Positions 11,419 to 18,600 of a stretch of 36,398 nt of DNA are shown here, piece after piece. Numbering within the stretch: the stretch's first letter is position 1; each line of letters opens with the position of its first letter. The stretch is from positions 1 to 36,398 of the forward strand of contig NZ_NUGT01000089.1 of NCBI RefSeq assembly GCF_002574545.1, written 5' to 3'. The notes beneath the pieces are model-generated. The model saw only the letters and a list, made by a program, of their open reading frames with translations, made no database searches and was not told the DNA's origin. Both the position numbers and the translations under genes were made by a program. The stretch comes from Bacillus sp. AFS055030 (GTDB taxonomy: Bacteria > Bacillota > Bacilli > Bacillales > Bacillaceae_G).

Positions 11419-11744
11419 AACTACAATCTAGTACAAAATTGTAGTTAATGTATTTTTTTTGTAGTGGGCATTAGCCCAGTAATATCAAGGGAGTGAAGTG
11501 GAAAAATACAAAAATACATTTTTTAAAAAAAATAATATTTTATACAAATATTAAATTGAAAAATTAAATATAACTTAATTTTGGTACCCATTCTCTATCT
11601 TATATTTTTTTAAGGTACATGAAGAATTAATAAAAATAAATTAATTAACAAAATGTATTTTTGTATTTTGTAATCCAAAGCCCTTGCGGCTGTAAGGCTG
11701 AACCCAACTACAACAAAACTACAATCCAATTCAAAAACTACAAT
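11419..11744. other. candidate replication origin: iteron-like repeats flanking an AT-rich core
   Basis: AACTACAAT-type repeats lie on both sides of an AT-rich stretch: 11419-11427, inverted 11438-11446 and 11458-11465 on the left; 11706-11714, 11717-11725 and 11736-11744 on the right. A 19-bp inverted repeat AAATACAAAAATACATTTT (11504-11522, mirrored 11650-11668) bounds the core. Staphylococcal pathogenicity islands place an iteron-flanked AT-rich origin just after rep, which is the arrangement here. The whole non-coding stretch runs 11310-11928; outside these repeats I see only small hairpins such as TGGGC/GCCCA near 11465-11478. Confidence 0.6.
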
Positions 11745-11952
11745 CTTGTTGGTAAGAATGAGAATTTGTTTGTTGAATAGGTGAAAGGAAACGTGAAGGG
11801 TGGAAAAACAACACCCTTAAACCGTCGATTACATCTATAAATCTTTGCTAGAGGTCTTTTTAATGGTATACAAAAGTCTTTAGTATGCGTAAAAATCGAC
11901 TAAAATACACATAATAAAATAAATCAAAATGACAAGAAGTGCGGTGAAAATA

Positions 11953-12126
11953 GTGAAAAAAGATGCCGAGATTCAAGCGCTGATTGATGAAGGACGGAAA
12001 GCATATTATCGCCAATATCGGCAGAAACCAGAAAACAAGGCTAAAGCTCGACAATACCAAGATAACTTTTTTCTCAAAATAGGTTTAGAACAATTAAATT
12101 CTAGAGGAGATAAAGCAAATCCATGA
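11953..12126 (+). CDS. small conserved mobile-element protein
   Basis: A basic 57-residue protein with the segment DEGRKAYYRQYRQKPENKAK. It resembles short proteins with a YYRxYR...NPxK pattern that I recall from Gram-positive phages and integrative elements; their function is unknown. GTG 11953 is chosen because GGTGA (11943-11947) precedes it; the frame is open to an ATG at 11929 that lacks a ribosome site. Its stop overlaps the next start (ATGA), so the genes are coupled. Confidence 0.6.
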   Translation: MKKDAEIQALIDEGRKAYYRQYRQKPENKAKARQYQDNFFLKIGLEQLNSRGDKANP

Positions 12127-12239
12127 GCGAATATGTTTACAAGATTGTAGGCGCTCCTTCTAAAAAAATTACAGCATTGAGAACAAAATATAATTTTAAA
12201 GAAATGAAGAGGGCTAGGTGGAATCGTGAAAATAAATAA
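12123..12239 (+). CDS. 38-residue basic protein
   Basis: An ATG at 12123 overlaps the previous stop as ATGA and opens a 38-codon frame ending at 12237-12239, overlapping the next gene by 14 nt. The product is very basic (ALRTKYNFKEMKRARWNRENK at the C-terminus, shown here in part). I do not recognise it. Evidence that it is a gene is the coupled overlap on both sides. Confidence 0.5.
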   Translation: MSEYVYKIVGAPSKKITALRTKYNFKEMKRARWNRENK

Positions 12240-12834
12240 TTTAAATGTGATAGAAAAAGTTCAGGGGTTTGTAAGACCGCCAGAAGAGAACCTTATTGGA
12301 TTTTACTTAAGTCATCAAGATGCTCAAGCGTTAAATAGCCTAACCAGCCGTTGGAACTTACACGGGAATGTAGATCCTTATGCTGAAACCATACGGAAGG
12401 CGATCGATGAAAGGCATAGTCTTAAAGAAGTGACACTTTCAAAAACAGGGCGGCATAATAATCAGGGCACAGTCTGGCTTGAAAAGGATGTACGGAAAGC
12501 GTTGATAAATGAAGCTGCTGCATTAGGACTGGACGTAGCTGACTATCTTAGAGGCATTGTTTATTCTCTTAACCAAAAGTTAGTTCAAGAAGAAATAGCA
12601 GAACGAGAACGGCAAGGTAAAATTCGACATGATAAAAGAAAGATACCTGTGTCACTAACACTGGATAAAGATTTACGAGAAAAGTTGTATAAGCGTTTTG
12701 AGAGAGAACTGCAGGACGAAGAGTTGAAAGAAAAGGTGAAAAGACAACGGACACCAATGAACGGGACAACGGTGGAAGATAGAATGTTGCAAGAAGTGCT
12801 GAACAATCATTTGCTTGAGTACTTGAACAAATGA
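12226..12834 (+). CDS. protein with three ribbon-helix-helix-like segments
   Basis: A 202-residue charged protein I do not recognise by name. Three segments each read as a short beta strand followed by two helices, as in CopG/Arc-type units: from FYLSHQDAQALNSL (about 27-65), from TVWLEKDVRKALINEA (about 84-115), and from VSLTLDKDLREKLYKRF (about 141-200). It could be a DNA-binding protein made as one chain, for regulation, partition or replication control. The GTG start has AGGTGG at 12215-12220. It lies between the putative origin and the terminase-like gene. Confidence 0.65.
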   Translation: MKINNLNVIEKVQGFVRPPEENLIGFYLSHQDAQALNSLTSRWNLHGNVDPYAETIRKAIDERHSLKEVTLSKTGRHNNQGTVWLEKDVRKALINEAAALGLDVADYLRGIVYSLNQKLVQEEIAERERQGKIRHDKRKIPVSLTLDKDLREKLYKRFERELQDEELKEKVKRQRTPMNGTTVEDRMLQEVLNNHLLEYLNK

Positions 12835-12950
12835 TTAGTTAAAGATATCCCCCCTCAATTTTATTAGCATCTTGCCTTATGGGAAGACCGGCGCCAAGGG
12901 AGGCTTTTCTAAATACACAGTACATTTGAAAAAAAGTTGGAGGTGACAAT

Positions 12951-13301
12951 ATGTGCAAGATTGAGAACCAGACCAAAGCAAATATGCAGCGGCTGGGAAT
13001 CTACAGACCAGAATTTGACCAGACCATTCAAATTTATTCGGGCTTAATCGAGCATTATAATGACCTCTTAAGAGAACTAAGAAAGTCGAAGTTTAAAGTG
13101 ATTGAACCGACAACAAGGAACAATGACAGCATGAAAAAAAGTCCTCTGATTGGTGTCTTAGAAACCCTAAGAAAAGACATTTTGACTTATTCAAATTGCT
13201 TGGGGTTGACTCCTATGGGACTAAGAAAAATCAATGATGAAACTAAAAATGCAAACAAGAAATTAAGCAAATTGGAAGAGGCACTAAGTAATTTTAATTG
13301 A
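12951..13301 (+). CDS. terS: terminase small subunit-like protein (P27 family candidate)
   Basis: A helical protein of 116 residues. The layout matches P27-type small terminase subunits: a helix with IYSGLIEHYNDLLRELRKS (about 28-46), a variable loop, then a Pro-led helix SPLIGVLETLRKDILTYSNC, and the LGLTP signature (84-88) before an Arg/Lys-rich end. Such proteins recognise DNA for packaging. In satellites a private TerS redirects helper-phage packaging to the island. No large terminase is present. TTGGAGGTGA precedes the ATG. The family call is from pattern only; a generic helical protein is the alternative. Confidence 0.6.
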   Translation: MCKIENQTKANMQRLGIYRPEFDQTIQIYSGLIEHYNDLLRELRKSKFKVIEPTTRNNDSMKKSPLIGVLETLRKDILTYSNCLGLTPMGLRKINDETKNANKKLSKLEEALSNFN

Positions 13302-13315
13302 AGGAGGTGTACAAA

Positions 13316-13441
13316 ATTCTATCCTATCAAGTTCATCGTTCAGTCGAATATCTGAACCAACGAGAATCAAAATTAAACCGATTTGAAAAAACAAAAGGCA
13401 TACTTCAAAGGCGGCTGCAAAAGTTAAAAGTCCAGGTATAA
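13316..13441 (+). CDS. possible small basic protein after terS
   Basis: A frame of about 41 codons ends at 13439-13441 and encodes a Lys/Arg-rich helix (SVEYLNQRESKLNRFEKTKG and onwards). AAGGAGG at 13301-13307 is well placed for an ATT at 13316, a rare start; GTG 13307 overlaps the ribosome site and is unlikely. The strong site right after terS suggests translation, but the missing standard start keeps this doubtful. Confidence 0.3.
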   Translation: MLSYQVHRSVEYLNQRESKLNRFEKTKGILQRRLQKLKVQV

Positions 13442-13509
13442 AACCTGCCGTATTAATTTCAAGTGCTTTTTGAAATTTATTAGTTGTAAACTAATCCTCC
13501 AATCTTTTG

Positions 13510-13540
13510 GCAGCTATTTTAGATAGCTGCTCTTTTTTTG
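13510..13540 (+). terminator. strong terminator closing the satellite core operon
   Basis: GCAGCTA (13510-13516) pairs perfectly with TAGCTGC (13524-13530) around a 7-nt loop, followed by TCTTTTTTT. It separates the replication/terS genes from the defence cargo. From here to the next gene at 13682 I see no further clear signal. Confidence 0.9.
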
Positions 13541-13681
13541 TTTTGCATAATAAAGCATGCACTGATTGATAAAATGTAAAGGTTTATTTAATGCAGATTA
13601 TAGAAATATACTGTAGAATTATTTGTAAGAAATGCCATTTTCTATTTAAAAATTTTCTATAACTCATAAGGAGGTGGAATT

Positions 13682-14485
13682 ATGCTCTTTCAGGAACAAA
13701 AAAAATCGGGTTTGGTTCGATTATCAGATTGTATAAAACACGGAGTGTATAACGCAGCCCAAGACACAAAAGAGCTGAACATAGTTTCCCTTTCCCAAAA
13801 ATCACAAATTCAGTATTCAAAAGAAATAGCGGCTAAGATGGAGAAAGGAGAGATTGATCCTAGTGAGGCAGAAGAGCTAATAAAAACAAATGGAATGAGC
13901 TTAGATGATGCTATTAGAGGGGCAGCAATACAGTCAGCTTTACATAATCAGTGTTTAACTACTATTCTTACCACATGTTTTACCTTAGAATCATACATAA
14001 ATTCATTTGCATACTATCTTGCAAAACATCACGGACGCAAAGGGAAACTTAATGGAAAACAGCTTCCTTATACTGATGAATTTACAAAATTGAGTACCGT
14101 AAAGAAATGGATTAAAGTTGTTAAAATCTCAACAGGCATAGAGTACCGAACTGATGCGGCTGACAATCCTTTTGGTGACCTAAAAATACTATTTAAATTT
14201 AGGAACGATCATGTTCATGACAAAGTAGTAGGTATGTCCAATGATAAGTCATTGACTAGTTATAATGGAAAACTGCCAGATCCTGTATTTGGTCTTTTGG
14301 ATATAAACCATGTCTTGTTTGCAGTAGATACTTACTGGAATCTAATTAAGTGGGTCCATAGGCAAATTGGAGTTAGTCAAGAAGAATTTCATATGCACTA
14401 TAATCTAAGCCCATGGATTAGTCCAGAGGTGGAGAAAGAAATAAGGGACATTGCAACAACTAATGATGGATTTATGGAAGATTGA
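13682..14485 (+). CDS. HEPN-like protein with Rx4H motif
   Basis: A 267-residue, mostly helical protein. Residues 90-115 (LTTILTTCFTLESYINSFAYYL) form a long helix, and FKFRNDHVHDK holds R174 and H179, giving the Rx4H arrangement of HEPN ribonucleases. It resembles the stand-alone HEPN-type proteins of mobile elements. No MNT-type nucleotidyltransferase partner is adjacent. First gene of the cargo, with AAGGAGG 9 nt before the ATG. In this setting an RNase acting in abortive infection is plausible but inferred; nuclease activity is not shown by sequence alone. Confidence 0.6.
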   Translation: MLFQEQKKSGLVRLSDCIKHGVYNAAQDTKELNIVSLSQKSQIQYSKEIAAKMEKGEIDPSEAEELIKTNGMSLDDAIRGAAIQSALHNQCLTTILTTCFTLESYINSFAYYLAKHHGRKGKLNGKQLPYTDEFTKLSTVKKWIKVVKISTGIEYRTDAADNPFGDLKILFKFRNDHVHDKVVGMSNDKSLTSYNGKLPDPVFGLLDINHVLFAVDTYWNLIKWVHRQIGVSQEEFHMHYNLSPWISPEVEKEIRDIATTNDGFMED

Positions 14486-14565
14486 AATAAGACTGGAGAT
14501 AAAGGGAGCCTTTCCAAGAATTATACAATATAAATGAAGAATTGGTGTCAGAAAGGAACGGTCAA

Positions 14566-14856
14566 ATGAAAAGAGAAGAGGTTTTAGCTGCCCTTAAAGC
14601 AGGAGAATTTGATGGTATAAGTCATACGTATCAACCATACAGTGATGGTTACAGTAAAAATAGTTATCAAAAAGAAATGAGTGTATCCTGTGGGACTATT
14701 GAGGTAACTAAAATTACTACAGGTAAATTCTTTGACGGAAAGGAAAATGAACCATTTGAAGATAGGAGAACTGAAGTGTTAAGTGATTATGAAGCGGTTG
14801 ATTTTATAGAAAGTCGTCCGTATTACTTTAAACAAAGAAGACCAGATTTATTTTAG
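14566..14856 (+). CDS. small hypothetical protein
   Basis: A 96-residue acidic protein that I do not recognise. The start is ATG 14566, with AAAGGA at 14552-14557; the frame is open further upstream but has no better signal. The sequence alternates short strands and helices (SVSCGTIEVTKITTGKFF, then DYEAVDFIESRPYYFKQR). It lies 80 bp after the HEPN-like gene on the same strand with no terminator between, so the two may be expressed together; a role as partner or antitoxin is possible but unsupported. Confidence 0.55.
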   Translation: MKREEVLAALKAGEFDGISHTYQPYSDGYSKNSYQKEMSVSCGTIEVTKITTGKFFDGKENEPFEDRRTEVLSDYEAVDFIESRPYYFKQRRPDLF

Positions 14857-14935
14857 ACAAAACTCGAAATGCACAAATAAAACAAAAAAGCTCGCCCGAA
14901 GGTGAACTGTCTTGCTGTGGGTGAATATGAAAAAC

Positions 14936-14962
14936 AAAGACCGCTGAAAAGTTGGTCTTTTT
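14936..14962 (+). terminator. terminator after the HEPN-like gene pair
   Basis: AAAGACC (14936-14942) and GGTCTTT (14954-14960) form the stem, followed by a short T-run. Confidence 0.7.
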
Positions 14963-14978
14963 AATTTATTCACATACA

Positions 14979-14999
14979 GAACGTCAGTTCGTATATAAT
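14979..14999 (+). promoter_or_regulatory. LexA (SOS) operator overlapping a promoter
   Basis: GAACGTCAGTTC (14979-14990) has the GAAC-N4-GTTC core of the Bacillus LexA/DinR box and lies just before a perfect TATAAT (14994-14999). The central four bases deviate from the strict consensus. The -35 is weak (near TTCACA 14969-14974). The YolD-like start is 24 nt after the -10. Confidence 0.75.
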
Positions 15000-15022
15000 G
15001 GTATCAAAGGAGATGATTCATT

Positions 15023-15361
15023 ATGACTATTCGTGACCGTGGTAAAATGAAATGGCAATCGGCTTCTTTCATACCGCTAGCATTCGAAATGACCAGAGAA
15101 ATGTTTAAGGACCAAGCTCGGACTGCTAAGCCAATATTAGACGAATATCAAGCGGAGGAGTTTGACCTACGTATTGCTTACGCAATGGAATACAGCCATG
15201 CTGTAAAGCTGACAATATGGAATAATGGATATACTCATGAAATGACTGGGCGTGTTCATTATATCGATCCGATAACGCATGAGTTGCGGATTGAGGAGAA
15301 GCCTGGCGAATATGAACGGGTGGCATTCGATAGAGTTGTTGGAGTCAAGGTTTTGAATTAA
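15023..15361 (+). CDS. YolD-like family protein, SOS-controlled
   Basis: A 112-residue member of the YolD-like family. The start (RDRGKMKWQSASFIPLAFE) holds the family's RGxxKWxxA...P pattern; the C-terminal half is a beta-rich domain. Such genes usually precede a UvrX/ImpB-type Y-family DNA polymerase on phages and plasmids, but no polymerase is found here: the next gene is the Type ISP enzyme. AAAGGAG precedes the ATG. The LexA-type operator suggests damage-induced expression, the only SOS link visible in the island. Confidence 0.85.
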   Translation: MTIRDRGKMKWQSASFIPLAFEMTREMFKDQARTAKPILDEYQAEEFDLRIAYAMEYSHAVKLTIWNNGYTHEMTGRVHYIDPITHELRIEEKPGEYERVAFDRVVGVKVLN

Positions 15362-15378
15362 GCGACCTCATACATTTA

Positions 15379-15407
15379 GTCAGCCTTTTATGGGTTGGCA
15401 TTTTTTT
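15379..15407 (+). terminator. terminator after the YolD-like gene
   Basis: GTCAGCC (15379-15385) pairs with GGTTGGC (15393-15399), including two G-T pairs, followed by seven T residues. Confidence 0.75.
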
Positions 15408-15513
15408 GTCTTATTATTTAAATGGCATCTATTAGGGATGGTAAGAATTCAAGCAACTAAAAATGGTCTGTTTCATCCATAAAAAAAGTAAAGAGCAACT
15501 GCTATTAAAATTT

Positions 15514-15542
15514 TTGAAGTATAGTGCTGAGGCTAGTATGAT
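15514..15542 (+). promoter_or_regulatory. promoter of the Type ISP gene
   Basis: TTGAAG (15514-15519), a 17-bp spacer and TATGAT (15537-15542) form a good sigma-A promoter about 70 bp before the start codon. Confidence 0.6.
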
Positions 15543-15611
15543 AAACTTGAGGTAGACATTAGCAGCATTGAGACTTAGTGTTTAGGTGTAGTTTTGGAGG
15601 GTTGAATATAT

Positions 15612-18600
15612 ATGGAAGAAACAACAGTTTATCAAGCGGTAAGCCATTCATTTGATAAGATAATCCATGATTTAGAAGGAAAGGATATGGTCCAACGTGA
15701 TCGTGGGACACTTTTTGAATTGTTGGTTACAGCATATTTGAAACATGAGCCTATGTATGCACGTTTGTTTGATGAAGTATGGATGTTGGGGAGTGTTCCT
15801 GAAGAGTATGGAGTTCCTAAGAAAGATACTGGTGTGGACTTGGTTGCTCGGAATAGGGAAACTGGTGAGTTGGTTGCTATTCAATGTAAGTATTATTCGA
15901 AAGATACGACAATACAAAAGTCTCATATTGATTCTTTCCTAAACGAAGTAGGGAAGAGCTATTATGCAGAAGGGATTATTGTTACTTCAACGGATAAGTG
16001 GAGCAGTAATGCGAATGACGCTCTGTTGAATCGTGATAAGAATATTGCTCGTATTGGGTTGTCTCAGTTGCGTGATAGTGAAATTGATTGGTCAAAGTTT
16101 TCAGTTGAGAAACCGAAGATAGTTGAATTGAAAACTGCTAAACAACCACGACCTCATCAGATTCCAGCGATTGAGGCAGTAGTAAATGGATTTGGGTCTG
16201 TTGATCGTGGAAAGCTGATTATGGCTCCAGGTACAGGGAAAACCTATACTTCTATGGTAATTGCTGAGAAGATGGCAGAGAAGAAAGATGGAACCTTTAG
16301 GGTATTGTATCTTGTTCCTAGTATTCAGTTGCTTTCTCAATCATTGAGAGGTTGGACTGCGGATTCTAAATATCGTCAAGATATGGATACTTTTGCAGTT
16401 TGTTCGGATAGAAAAGTTACAAAGAAGGAAAAAGGTGAAAATGAGTTTGAGGATATTGCAGCAGCAGACTTGGGTTATCCAGCGACAACGGATTATCAAA
16501 AGCTATTGGAACGTCAGAAAGATATTGACTCAGCTAAAAGTCATAGCAAGTTCTTAGTAGTGTTTTCAACGTATCAGTCAATTGATGTAATCAGTGAGGC
16601 ACAGAAGAATGGTTTCTATGAGTTTGATTTGGTTGTCTGTGATGAAGCGCACCGTACAACTGGTGCAACAGAAGCAGGAAAAGAAGCTAGCCCTTTTGTG
16701 AAAGTGCATAGCGATAACAATATTAAAGCTAAGAAACGTTTGTATCAAACAGCAACGCCTCGGATTTATGGAGAAGATGCCCAGCAGAAAGCAGATGAAA
16801 TGTCTGTCATTATTGCGGATATGAACGATGAAAACATTTATGGTGAAGAGTTTTACCGTATTGGCTTTGGAGATGCAGTAAACAAAGGGATTTTAACGGA
16901 CTATAAGGTAATGGTTCTAGCCGTTGATGAAGAAGTGATTGCTCGTCGTTTTCAAACTATGTTGGCGAATAAAAAAGATACAGAACTTGAATTTGATGAT
17001 GTAACGAAAATTATCGGTTGTTGGAATGGTTTAATTAAACGTAAGAGCAATTCTAACGTGATTTCTGCCAATCCTATGAAACGTGCGATTGCTTTCGCTG
17101 GAACGATTCGTGAGTCGAAATTGATTAAAGAAATGTTCACCGAAGTTGTGGATATGTATATCAATGAGTCAGGAGACCAAACAGAGACAGTTCGAGTTGA
17201 AATTGATCATGCAGATGGTTCAATGAATGCGTTGCAAAAGAATGAAAAGATTTCTTGGTTGAAAGCGGAAGTTCCACCAAACACATGTCGTATCCTTTCT
17301 AATGCACGATTCCTTACAGAAGGTGTAGACGTGCCTGATCTGGACGCTGTTATGTTCTTAAAACCTCGTAAATCACGTATTGATATTGCACAAGCTGTTG
17401 GGCGTGTTATGCGTAAAGCAGAAGGAAAAGATTATGGATATGTCATTCTTCCTATTGGTATTCCAGCTGGTGTTGATGAAAATACGGTGTTAGGTAAAAA
17501 TGAAAAGTATCAAGTAGTATGGGACGTTCTAAATGCGTTGCGTTCACTAGATGAACGTTTTGATGCAACAATCAATAAATTGGAATTGAACAAGAAGAAA
17601 CCTGAACAGTTACAAGTTATTGGGGTAGGTTCTGCCCCAGACGAAAGTGAAGGCGGATTTACCATAGCAGAGCCAGTAATAGAACAGTTGTCGCTAAATC
17701 TTGATGAAGAAGATTTCTCGGACATTGAACGTGCGATTTACGGAAAGATCGTAAAGAAGGTCGGTAATGTACGATATTGGGAAGATTGGTCGAAAGACGT
17801 TGCGGAAATTGCTCAGCAACACATGATGCGCATTCAAGTAATGCTGGAAGATACGAATAGTGAGGCATACAACGCTTTCCAAAAATTCGTATCAGGACTA
17901 CGGCATAACATCAATGGTGCCATTTCAGACCAACAAGCCATTGAAATGTTGGCTCAACACTTGATCACGAAACCAGTATTTGAAGCATTGTTTGATTCAT
18001 ATAGTTTTGCGAATGATAATCCTGTATCACGAGCTATGGACACTATGTTGAAAGTTATGGACGAACAGGGGCTTGTGAAGGAACAGAAACGCTTAGAAGA
18101 CTTCTATGAGAGCGTGCGTGTGCGTGCTGAGGGAATTGATAACCTCAAAGCAAAACAGGACATTATCATTCAGCTTTACGATAAGTTCTTTAGGGTAGGG
18201 TTCAAGGAAACGACAGAGCGTTTGGGAATTGTGTTTACGCCAGTTGAAGTTGTGGATTTCATTATTCATTCCGTAAATGAAGTGCTGAAGAAGCACTTTG
18301 GTAAGTCGATTAGTGATGAAGGGGTTCATGTACTCGATCCTTTTATTGGTACAGGGACGTTTATCGTTCGATTGTTGCAGAGCGGATTGATTTCTAAGGA
18401 AGATTTGTTGCGTAAGTACACTCAAGAACTTCATGCCAATGAAATTGTGCTGTTGAGCTATTACATTGCTGCGATTAATATTGAAGAAACATTCCATTCA
18501 ATTATGGAAGGTGATTATAAGTCGTTTGAAGGTATTGTTTTGACGGATACGTTTGAAAGTACGGAGAAAGAGGATTCGTTTGAGGATGATTTGTTTGGAG

